Positions 11,397 through 22,800 of a DNA stretch of 64,000 nucleotides are shown piece after piece. This DNA is from Lagopus muta (taxonomy: Eukaryota; Chordata; Aves; Galliformes; Phasianidae). Under the pieces are notes generated by a model. It was not told where the DNA came from. It did no database searches and worked only from the letters and a program-made list of their open reading frames with translations. The translations under genes and the position numbers were made by a program. How positions within the stretch are numbered: the first letter of the stretch is position 1; each line of letters starts with the position of its first letter. Location: NCBI RefSeq assembly GCF_023343835.1, contig NC_064437.1, forward strand, positions 24,589,001-24,653,000, read 5' to 3'.

Positions 11397-14300
11397 ATGG
11401 AGCCCAGAGCCCACATTCAGAAGGAGGCATCTAGCATGCAGAGAGCAGAAAACATTGCCTCTGAGTTAAATGATGCTTTGCGATATGGCCAGAGGGAAAA
11501 GGTACTGGAGCTGCTGGAACGTGGTGTTGATGTCAACTGCAAAGATGAAGCTGGCAAAACTGCCCTCATTCTAGCTGTGCAAAGGAAGAATACAAGTTTG
11601 GTGGAAGCTCTGTTGGACAGGGATGACATAAAAATTGATGAAGCAGGTGAGGATGGCCAAACAGCTCTGGCGGTGGCTGTAGAGAAAAACACATATGATA
11701 TGGCAGAGATGCTGTGTAAGAAAGGTGCAAGGACTGACATTGGGGAACTTGTTGCTGTTGCAAATAGGAACCGTGCTAGCAAAATGGCATGCCTTCTTCT
11801 GAAGTATAACACCATGTTTGTTCCAACAAAACCTGACAAGTGGGAGCCAAAGAGCAAACGTTGGAGGCACCAGCTGCAAAGTCTTCATAAGATGTATCAC
11901 CCCATGATTGGCAAATTAAAAGTATTTCAGCGCACCTCTCAGAGAATTCAGGACAACATCTACCTTGGGCTCTATGATGAGATGGAGGTGGCAGTATGGA
12001 TACACCACCGTGCAGAAGGTGTCAAGGAGAAAACATTCCTTGGCCAATGTGGGAGCTGTGAACATCTACTGAAGCTCTTCCAATCTGAGCAAGAAAAGGG
12101 CTGCATGTATTTGTGCTTCCCTCTCTGGGAGAAAAACCTCGAAGAACATCTGCAGGACCCGGAAGACCAAAAGGATCCCAAAGGCATCCTGAAGATGATC
12201 TTCCAGGCAGTGAGAGAGCTGCACTCACTTGGGTTTGCTCACCAGTCTCTGCATCCCAAGAACTTCTTGATAGGTTGGTTGGTTTTTGTTGTTCTGGTGG
12301 GGTTTTTTGTTGTTGTTGTTTTTCCTGTTGCCTGACACCTCCCATCCTAAGCCAGATATGAAAGACCGGTGCAGATGAGTTTATGCAGAGTGGCATTAGT
12401 TCTCTGCATCAGCACAGATGTGTTCCAGATAGCCCTGGGGGAGTGAATAGAGTAGCTTTCATGTCTCATTAGATCTGCTCGCATTTCTGGACTTTGCATA
12501 TAGCACAACCCACAGCAGTCTCTCCAGAGATCTGTTTTCTAAAGAAAGCAGTGACAAGCTTGTATCAGTGTTACTCACTTGTTAACATTCTCTTTCTTCC
12601 CCAGATTTAGGTGGCAAAATTTACTTGACGGATTTTGATAGCACCAGAAAGCTGACTGAAGGCAAAACTGAAGTTATCAATAAAGACTTAGAGGTAACTT
12701 CCATCCTGATCAGTGTACGGTTTCAAGCCTCAGGATATTTCTGATGCTTTCTTTTGCTGATTTCTAGGGGCATCTCTTGTGCATCCTCAACTAGAAGATG
12801 TGTTGCTTTTGGGGCAAGCCCATGTCACAGTAGACCACATATGAGAATGGCAGTGACTGGGATGTGAGGCTTGTGCTGGTTCTGGGACCCAGCCCTTGGG
12901 ATCTGGATTATGGTGTTTGCCCCATCTCATTGTGCACAAACCTTCAGAGTTTCTATCCATATATATCTGCCCAGTTGTGCACACCTGCAGACCCATGCAT
13001 ACATTCTGCTCACTTAGGAATACTGGTCCCAATTCTTCCGTTTGGTAAGAACCTTCACACGTCTTGATTTGTTTCTTTGCAGAACCTCAGCAAGCTCATG
13101 CTGTATGTTTTAACAGGGGGTAGGAAACCCCTTAATGAAGTCAGTACCAAGGATATGGATGCGGGTTCCATGGATTATGAGGAGGCTTTGGACCTTATTG
13201 ATAGCCTGGCCTCTCATGATGAACGGGGCTTGGAAGATCTGAGCAAGCACCCCTATTTCTGGAGCAAACAGAAGTAAGCCCTAAGAGCACAAAGACAAGT
13301 TGTTTGTGCAGGATTTGCCTGCAATGCTGGGAATGGTGTTAGCTGTTGCAGCTAATGAAGGTCCTTGTTCTGCAGGAAGTTCAATGTCCTAAAGAATATA
13401 TGGAATAAAATCAAAGATCTGACTGATGATGATAAAGAGGATGCTTTTAACACTCTTAATGCTGGAAAACCAGTTCTTTACCCAAACTGGATTAAGCAGG
13501 TAAACCTCTCGTCTTTGGGTTGGTGTGAAGTTGGAGCTAGATCTTCAACCAGAAGTTTTCCTCAGCTGGACCAAGACTCTGGATTCTCTCCTCCTCTCTA
13601 GACCTGTAGATGTTTATAGTCAACCGTGCCACATTGGCAGTCCTAATATGAATGCTATGCCTCAGCCAGGCAGGATCAGGGAGTCTGTATGGTGTGTTTC
13701 CTGCAGAGCTCATGTTGGTCAAGCGCCACAGAGTGCAGCCATGCAAGGTGATGTCTCTGCAGAAAGGCAGGAGTTGTGATAAGTAAAAGCAGATGTGCTG
13801 CTTTCATGGTGCATGTGAAAGGCAGGGAATAAATAAGCTATAATCTTATTTCAGATTGATCGAGAGATTCTGCGCATCATGACGACTGTCAATGGTAAAA
13901 AAAAATTCTACGAGAAAAACATCGCACACCTACTGAGATTCATCAGAAATCTGGATGAGCACCCTAATAAGAGGTACGTGTTCACATGCTTGTCCCTGAC
14001 ACGGTTGTTTTGTTGGATATCTGTAAGTGTCAGTGAGTTTGAGAGCAAAATCTTCTTTAGAAAGGAGCCTGGGATATGGGAGGAAGTTCACTAAAACTCA
14101 TTTTTTCAGGGGTTGCTTCCCTTGACAGCACAGTAGTGTGTATAGGGTTGTGTAACACCACCTGAGGGTGAGAATTAAGCTCGCTCACAGGATTAAACTT
14201 CAGATTTTGAAGCAACATCTGGCTCCCAGATTTGTATCATCCCTTCCTTGTACTTTGAGGTAGCCTCCTTACTGCTTGCTTCTATTTCCAAAGTGCTGAT

Positions 14301-14974
14301 GTTACTGAGCTGAGGCAGTTTGAATCATTAAGGTTAGAAAGGCCGCTAAGATCATCAAGTCCGACCGTCTAACCACCAACCCATGCTCTAACCATGCCAC
14401 TCAGTGCCCCATCTACCCTTCCCCTGAAAACCTCCAGGGATGGTGAATTCACCACCATCCTGGGCAGCCAATGACTCATTCAGTGCTTCTGAAGAACTGC
14501 TGGACTGCCTAATCCTCTAAAACCATGGGCGTTTCACACCTGAGGCCACAGGTCTCTGGTGACACAGGCTTTAACTCCAAGTCATGCTTTCACCAAGGCT
14601 CTTCTGTGGCCAGCACTGGTCTTCTGTGAAGATGCAGGTGGAGGTGCTGGAGAAATGGCAAAAAGGTAGAGTGCAGGTCTTAGGGAAAGCATGGAAAGGT
14701 TGCAGCTCAAGGATTCATAGGAAAGCTTCAGAATGGCTTTTTCTCTGCAAGGGAGGAATTGAGGCATCATGGGTTCCTTGGATGTTCTTTTATAAACCTT
14801 TTATTTTCTTGTTTTATTTTTTGTTCTTTCTCCTTCAGGATCAGTGAAATAGCAGGAGACCATGCTGAGTATTTCCTGAAGCTTTTTCCAAAACTGACCA
14901 TTCATGCCTACAACCGTTTACGCCGGCATCCCAGGTACAGTCACTTCATAGACATTCAGGACCCTTCTTCATAG
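11397..14974 (+). CDS. RNASEL: RNase L with reduced ankyrin domain, 6 coding exons, 511 aa
   Basis: Coding exons are 11397-12273, 12605-12693, 13083-13273, 13376-13499, 13855-13973 and 14839-14974; phases join into 511 codons plus stop. Mammalian RNase L is activated by 2-5A made by OAS enzymes and cleaves single-stranded RNA. Here about three ankyrin repeats (residues ~22-125) are followed by a linker (DKWEPKSKRW), a pseudokinase (~165-385; DFD at 302-304) and a KEN RNase domain (~388-511). Human RNase L has 741 aa and nine repeats, so about 230 aa are missing. In the RNase domain Trp424, Arg458, His463 and Tyr500 match human W632, R667, H672 and Y712, but His452 replaces D661. Trp201 replaces K392. 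The start is the first in-frame ATG after a stop at 11349-11351; it has A at -3 and G at +4, and MEPRAH resembles human MESRDH. Confidence 0.9.
14322..14525 (-). mobile_element. CR1 LINE 3' end in RNASEL last intron
   Basis: Begins with the minus-strand tail gaatcattaaggttagaaag and runs into tccagggatggtgaattcac and cctgggcagcc. It sits in the intron before the final RNASEL exon. Confidence 0.8.
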
Positions 14975-15410
14975 GAGCCTGTTGCCTCGCCTCCCATGGA
15001 TGATCCCACTTTCTCTGCCTCCTTCAGCTGCAAAAGAGTTGAAGAAAGTGGGTAAGGACATGAGAGCATAGGCAGGGGCTGAGCACAGAGGACTTGGTCT
15101 GAGAAAATGGAATATGGTTCAGCAGATGTGTCTGGTACAGGAACCATGGGCTTGGGAGAGGAGCCAAGCTGACTGTTAGCTCAGTGACTTCTCCATCCTT
15201 CTGGGCTTTACCCCTTGGAGATGGAGACCTTGTGGCATCTTCACTGCCCCAGGGGCTGCTTGTTTCTCTGTTAATAGGAGGTGGCACAATGCTTACATAG
15301 TGCTTATGGAATATTTTCTCATTCAGGGCTTTTAATGCTATGAAAAACCAACTGGTGTTCTATTAGCCTATACAGAGCCAAACTGGGAATAAACTTGTTT
15401 GGAAAACTGA
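14975..15410 (+). other. RNASEL: RNASEL 3' UTR, probable poly(A) signal
   Basis: The first AATAAA after the RNASEL stop is at 15388-15393, giving a 3' UTR of roughly 0.43 kb. The poly(A) site is inferred from the hexamer only. Confidence 0.5.
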
Positions 15411-16717
15411 CATCTCCTATGCTCTTCTATGAATGAGGTACCCCACCCCTCCCTGAGAGAGGAAAGCATTCTGAAGCTGTACTGGCACTGAAGGCTTCCT
15501 CTCCTAGGGTGCATAACATCTCTTGGGGGATGGGCTGTATGGAGGACTAATTGTTGCTTTGCTTTCATGGGATGAGGATTTCATGCCTGAGTTGATGTGT
15601 AAAGATGAATCAATGCTTGCGTGCACTTGTATACATGCAAAATTCAGAGTGGGTGTGTTTGACCCATCTCCTCTACTAGGGAGTGACTGTCAGAATGCAT
15701 CACTGAGCCCCGTGCATCTGCTTAGCTGTGTGTGCTGATATCTTTACGTGTTTGCAAACCAGCAGGCAGTGCTGTGCGTGAGCCTGATTGCCGTGCATCT
15801 TGGTGTGTGTGTGTACACGAGAAATCCAGGCACATCTGTTATTTTGAGCCTGGCTGTGAGCTGTTTTCTGTAGTGCAAACAAAGTGCAGTCAGATTTCTG
15901 CACCTTCCCAACTCGCATCATGCAGTGTGCTCATGCAATGGCTCTGCTCACTTGCCAGTGCAGTGCTTGCACCGTGCTAATACCTGAGCTGCTGCTCTGG
16001 GCACTGATGCATGCGTGGCTCACCATGAATGTGTGCTGTGACTTATGGGCTGATGCAATGCAGATAGCTTTTGGGGCTGGACACCTGGGGTAAACCCAGC
16101 TTGCAGCACAAGGGCAGTGAGCCTTGAGGAACTGGTTGGACATGCAGCTGGCTGTAAGAAGCTGCTGCAGCTCCTGAGAAGTCTCTCATTTATGAGAACG
16201 TTGGACTTTGGGTTTGTTTGATCCTGCCAAGTGTTGTTAATCCTAATGGACAAACAGGAAACATCATCTCCTGCCTTAAATACACCTGTGCTGTTGCCAG
16301 GCTGCGGGTTTTAGGATTTGAGGGTTAAAATGTAGCTGAAAATAGCTGTAAAGGTACACAATGGAGTTTGCACGGGAGGGAGCTGTGAGCAATGTGTGCT
16401 AAAGGTTCTGCTCTTTGCTTCATGAGGTGATGTCTAAAGTACACCAGATTTCTGCAGCTTCCTGGTGGCTCAGCACAGCCATACTTCCTCGCCTTTCAAA
16501 AAGGAAAATGAAGGCATTTGGTAGGATTTGGTTAGTGCTTTGGAAATTTAGATGCACTGGGTATTTAAAAAGAAAAGAAGAAGAAGAAAAAAAAAGGCCC
16601 AAATTCAGCATGAGCTGACTGTTTGGAGAATGGGCATCTCCTTGGGTAGATACACCTGAGTGGCATGTCCCTGCAAGGTGCTGTGTTAGCACGAGGCTGG
16701 AGGATGCTGTGAGTTGC

Positions 16718-16723
16718 TTTATT
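16718..16723 (-). terminator. RGSL1: RGSL1 poly(A) signal
   Basis: On the minus strand this is AATAAA, about 90 nt after the RGSL1 stop codon (TAG at 16813-16811). It would give a very short 3' UTR. RNASEL ends near 15.4 kb on the other strand, so the two genes converge without overlapping. Confidence 0.6.
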
Positions 16724-16810
16724 TTTCAGCCTTGTTGCAAATTAGGCACAGCCAATGCAGCATATCCTGGCTGCTCAGCTTCCTTGGAGCATGTCCCCAT
16801 GGCTGTTGTG

Positions 16811-19800
16811 CTAGGATATCTCTTCTTCTGTCTCTTCTTCCGTTTCTTCTTCTTCTTCCTCCTCCTCCTCATCCTGTGGGGAGGGGAGAAGCACTGCATC
16901 AGTGGCTGATGGTGGATGCATGGGTGAAAAGTACAAATGGGATGTGTTTAGAGCAGGGAGAAGTGCAGCCACTGCAGATCTTCTGAGTGTCTTACTGGGA
17001 AAGACTGCAGAGAGCTGGGGTCTGAAACAGCCCACCCAGAAGTAGCATCAGTCACTTCAATGACATGGATAGGCCACTACCTGTGGTATGAAGTCAGGAA
17101 GGGCAGCAAAAGGAGATGGTTTGTGTCTCTGTGACCCCGTTCTAGAGGCTGTGGGGTGAGCAGCATTCTGCACAGTTACCCAGCACCCCCACAGCTGGAG
17201 GAGACAGCCCTCCCAGCTGGCTGTCCCCCTGCTCCAGCTGCCTGTGCTGGTGGTGGAGCCTGAGGACATGGCTGTCTTGCAACCACCTACCTGCTCCGAA
17301 GACTCAGAGGTGGAGCTGCTGGATGACATCTCAGCACTTTCTGACCCTGTGGAAAACACAGATCCCATCGTAGTGGGTCAGGGAGCCCTAAATCTACACT
17401 CCCATCCTGGCAGCCTTTTGCTCACCCTCGTGCTTTTCCTCTAACTCCTTCTTCTTATGAGACCGGGGCAGCAGGACCTGGATACCTCGCAGGAGCGAGA
17501 ACAGAATGACGACGTGATTGCCTGATGTGGAAGAAAAGAAGGAGCAGTAAGTGGGGAGGGAACAGCAAGACTTGTTGTCCCCTTCGGCTCCTTGAGAGCA
17601 CGGGAGATGGAAGGGAAGCGGTGACATTGGGTGCTTGTTTGCACAAAGATACGAGTTCTGCGCACCTCCTCGTTTGCAGGGAGGAGGTGGCATGCCCTGC
17701 TCTGCCTCGCAAGGAGGTGGCATTGGGAGAGCTGCGGACACGAGCCCCCAGGAGCATCACGGCGCTGAGCTCCGCGGAGCGAGGCTCGGCAGTGCCACAG
17801 TGACGCCTGGTGACAGCCTGCGAGATGGCCGCAACCACAGCCCGGCTGCTGAGCCCGCAGCTCTGACTCCTGCCTGTTTCCCCCCCTACCCTCCCCGCAT
17901 CTCCCAGCCGTGCCGAGCTGAGCCTCACAGCCTGACAGTGATGAATTAAAGGGAGCAGAACGCTGTGCTGCAAGACACCCACCCGGCCGTCAAAGCAAGA
18001 TTAGGACGTGTCTATTTTGGTTTCCCCTTTAATCAAAAAATCAATTAGGCAATTTCTAAATGAATATTCAGTCAAGGAGCCGGGTTGTCAGGTAGAGTGA
18101 CAGCACATAGCAGCACTTTCTTTGTGGGTTTCTCTTTTTTTTTTTTTTTTCCCCCCCACAGTTTAGCATTGTTTAGTATATTGGAACAAAGTAAGAGATG
18201 AGGGAAAAAAGATCTTTTCCCTAGAGATCATAGAATCCTTAAAGTTGGAAGGCACCTTTAAAAGCCATGCTGTCCAATTCCCCTGCAATGAACAGGGACA
18301 CCACAGCTCCATCAGGTTGCCCAGGGCTTGATCCAGCCTCACCTTGACAGTCTCCAGGGATGGGGCACCAACAACATCACCAGGTAACCTCTTCCAGTGC
18401 TTCACCACCCTCACTGCAAAAGTCTTTTCCTTGTATCTAACTTAAATCTGCCCTCTCTGAGCTTGAGATGTCCTGGTGAGTGCTGCCTCAGACCCTCATG
18501 AAACCTTTTCTCCATTCCAAACATTCTCAAAGCATCTTCTGTACAGAGCCAATAAGCCTGCTGTTTGCCTGCATGTTTCTGGGCAGTCTCTTCTTCTACT
18601 CCCAGCTGACTTGTAACCTGGCTTTAACAGCTCTTTTAGGGGATGTACTTTTAAGTGTTTTTTTGTTGTTTTTTTTTTTTTTTAAGCAAACGGGGCTTAT
18701 GCAACAGCTCTGTCCTCATGAACTCTCTGCACCCACTCCACTGTTCCCTAAAGAAATTTCTTAAAACCTCTCTGGGTAAATTTGGCTGAACTTGAGAGGG
18801 AGGAAGGGCTTTAAAGACATTGCATTTTCCAGCCCCATGTAGCTGAAGCTGTGTGTATTAGTGGGACGTGCCATGTGCACTGCATGGGAGGGGTTTGGCT
18901 CTTCTATGGGGAGTCATCACTGAAGATCTGGGGATTTGGGGGGTCCATAAACACCGTGGGATACCAAAAACCCAGGACTGGAGGCTTCTGTGCTGGAAGA
19001 ATGAGAGTGTAAATGAGGAGTGGAGAACAAGCGCTCATCTTACTTGGGCTGTAGATCTCAGACGATTCAGAACGGGCTTTTATACTGGTCAACGAGGTTG
19101 GTTCCCTTTCCCTTGAGTAGGCTCGGAAGCTCTTCATCACCTTCCAGTTGCAGAACCTGCATGAGGAACGCTAATGACAACAAACCTCCGAGCAGACATC
19201 TGCAGCTGAGATCCTGGGCAGTGTCATGTCTTCATTTACATCGTGCCAGAGGCTGGAAGCAGAGGCTGGCATCTGTGCAGCCTCTGCCACCCAGAGAGAA
19301 GGGCTTCGTACCTCTTCCAGAAGTGTATCAGGATGGGGAAAATGGCCACCTTGGCTCTGTGGTAGAGGAGCCGGTTCAGTAGCCCCTTGGAAGACAAACT
19401 CCAAATTAAATCTCTCTCGTCTTCAGAGATGTTCACCTGAGCACAGAAAGGAGCTTGTTTAACCAAAGCAGTTTGTAGCAGCCTGGTGAGCCCTAGAGAC
19501 ACGTCTCTCTCCCTAACCCCACTGTGCACTTCAAGCTGTGCCTATGAAGTTACAGTATTTCTGTCCTGGCTGACTGTCCTGGACATTAAGACTGGATTCC
19601 TCCTGGATTTCTGTGGAAAAATGCTTTCCAAACAGGAGATAAACAGAACCACTGCTACTTTAGGGGAAGAGGTAGGTGTGTGGGGAGGGCACAATAATGA
19701 CATTGACTTCTGGAGACTGAAAGGACTGATTTGGCAGATTGCAGCACACATCCTGGTGCTTCAGCTCTGTCATCCTTCCTGCAGATAGGGGATTTCACCA

Positions 19801-22800
19801 TCTCCATGCCTATATGCTTGTTCTTAGTGGCTACGGATCAAGTGCTAGCGTGGGCCTGGTGATAGATCAGTTCCCATGGAGCCCAGGGATGGTTCCCAAG
19901 CTCCAGAGTGCATTCTGAAGCTTCAGAGCATTCATGGAGCAGATCCACCCCCCTGTCTGGTCTCTTTCTCCCTATATCTGCTCACAGCTGCCATGGTCTT
20001 GAGCAGTGAACAGCCTACAGGCTTCCTGGGTGGGACCCATCATCTCACCCGCAGTTTGGGAGGAATATCAGAGCTCAGGAAGAGCTTGCTGATGATGGCA
20101 GCTTTCTTTTTGAGAAAGTCAACTTCATTTTTGGTGCACACGTTGCGGGCTGCCAACGCTTCAGCTGAATCAGCCAGCTTGGAAAACCTGCAAAAACATG
20201 TGTTTAGGTGTCACTCTGAGACAAGTGCCCTGATTTGTAGGCTAGGCAGGCATGGAATCACAGAATCCCAGAGCTGCTTGAGCTGGAAGGGATCCTTAAA
20301 GGCCATCTGATCCAACTGCCCTGCAGTGAACAGAGTCCTTTACAGCTCCATCAGGTGCTCAGAGCCCCAGATCTTGGTTGCCTGCAGGGATGGGGCACCA
20401 CCACCTCTCTGGGCAGTGGTCTTGTTTAGCTCAGTATTTATCAAAACGAAGGTTTGGGGGCTCTCCAGGGGCAGGTAGCCACAAGCAGATTAGATGCAGG
20501 CAGCTGTAGAATGAGACTTCAGTTGAGTTTCACACTGCACTGTGGTGTCCAGCAGCCTTGCTGAGGGGAGTTTTAGGATGGCAGCAAAGCCCTCAGTATG
20601 TGCAAAGGAACCCATGTACCATGCTTTATCCCTTACCGAGGAGTGCAGACTGCTCCCAGAATGGATTTGGGCCTGAGAAAAGGAGACTTGGAGGCACCTG
20701 AGCACTGGTGGAGCTTACTTGTTGATCTCCAGGTAAAAGTGGAGGTCATAAACGAGGAAGTTGACAGTGATGAGCTGGTTGTTAAACATCTGTCGTTTCA
20801 CCAGCACCACGTCCTTGTCCCTTGGGGATCTGGCAGAGGATGCACGGGAACGTGAGGTGTTGTTGCTCTGCATCGAGGAGATGGGCAGGTCTGTGAGAGA
20901 GTAAGAGATGTGGTATCCTGCTTCTTATAGCATTGGTCTGGGGGCAGCTGAGCATCTGATGCTGAGCTGTACCCCACTCTTTCACCTCCCTTGTGCTTCC
21001 CTTTCCTGCTTACAGGTGATTTGTTGGGATTTTTCTACCTTAGAATCATAGAATGGCTTGGATTGGAAGGGATTCAAAACATCATGAAGTTCCAACCCCG
21101 TGCCACAGGTAGGGCCATCAACCCCTGATCTGATACTGGACCATGTTGCCCAGGGCTCCATCCAACCTGGTCTTGAACACCCCCAGCAATGGGGCAGGGA
21201 TGGGTACCTTGGTAGACTACAGCCTATAGGGCCCCCAGGGAGTTCAGATGTTCAGATCCATCCAGTGTGTGCCATTCCCTTAGCTCAGTAACCTCTATCA
21301 ATCCTCCTCTTTGCACCTATAGAGTGCTCATGTTCCTTGTTTGCTTAGAAGCTGGCCACATTATGTTAGATCAAAAGTCTGCCTGTCTGTCTAGCCATCA
21401 CCATCTCTGACAGAGGCCATTAAGGAGAAAGAGGTGTAAAATATGTTACTATTTCCATATAAAACATTCCCCAAATTCCAAATATTTTTGTTTCCAGGTA
21501 CATCTTTCTCTAGTGAGCTTTCTGCACATCCATCAATTCCAGTGGATTTCTTCTCTACCAGCTTTTCCAGTGTCCTTTTGAGCCAAATCCGCTCTGCATC
21601 CTCTGGCCCAGCACTTTGTAGGTAGGCTCCCTGTTGCATCTCATTCTATTTATTTTTGCCTTGTCTCACCTTAGCTTCATCTATTGCCTCCTGTTGTGTT
21701 TCTTTTTTTGTGGAAGGTGTGCAAATTGTTGCATTTATGTTGCTTGAGAGACATGCACCAGTACCACTGCATGCATTTAGCAGAAAAAGGAGGGACACTG
21801 GTGTCTGAAAACCAGATACTGTGTGAATGTGTATATAAATGTCCATGTTGCTTCTGCACCTCATCTCCCAACCCCTTCACCGATGTGCTGATCTCCCTGT
21901 GGCTTCTCTGTGCCAGTGTGCAGGGTCTGGAAGCACTGGGATTAGTGGCCAAGGCCAGCCTGACTGTTCACCTCCAGAACTTCTTGGCTAGAAGACACAA
22001 GCCCATTTTGTGCCTTATCTCTGCCCTCCTTTCAACCCTCTGCTCACTTGGTACAGATTTCTCAGGCAATATTTGGCATCCTGAAACACCTGCTTTGCCA
22101 GCAGGAAGGAAGAACTGCACCTCCAGCAGAGACTACTGAACATATGAGGATGGGAGAGGAGCCTCACAAGTTTCCTCCATTTACCTCTCCTAAACCTAGG
22201 ATTGCCTTGGGGAGGGAAGAGAGGTGTTCAGGAGTCTAGCCATACTTTCCTCCTCATTTTCTAGTTCCTTCCAGAGAAAGTCCTCAAACTCCACACGGCA
22301 CTTGTTGTTGTTCATCTCCCGATGGAACTTGCAGATGCTCCTGACAATGTTCTGAATGGCAAACCATGCCCACCGCTGCAGAGACAGGACAGTGCACATC
22401 AGTTGGTGGTACAGATATGGTGAGCCAGAGCTGGGAATGACCCAGCCATCATTTCTGGTGTTTCTGCATTCCCCTGGAGGCCACAGGTGACAGTGTGAAT
22501 TTCTTGGCCACTTGCCACTATCTAGATCTGGACTCCAGAGCCTGTGAGAACAAAACTTAAACTCTGCTTTTTGCAGTCCTCCAGTTCTAACCTCCCTCAT
22601 CCCATTTCTCTGAGCACTGCTTAACACACAGCTTCTCCTCTTTCCTACACAACACCCACAGCAGGCCAGCAGAAGGTCTTTCCTTACCAGGTTGTCTGTC
22701 TTGAAGTTCCCCATCCCGTGCCGCAAACAAAGATTGGACTTGCGTGTTTCACTGGGGGGAAAGAGGTCCTGGTATTCTTTAAACCTGCCAGATGGGAGAT

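Noticed and set aside
15580-16090. Recurrent gtgtgc/gcatgc-like words downstream of RNASEL
   Set aside because: No fixed repeat unit or period; looks like old T/G-rich non-coding DNA.
21391-21864. Minus-strand frames with EDAERIWLKRTLEKLVEKK and KKETQQEAIDEAK inside the RGSL1 gap
   Set aside because: They look coding at first sight, and the second ends at a gtgagac donor, but I found no acceptor and phase combination joining them to the neighbouring RGSL1 exons.
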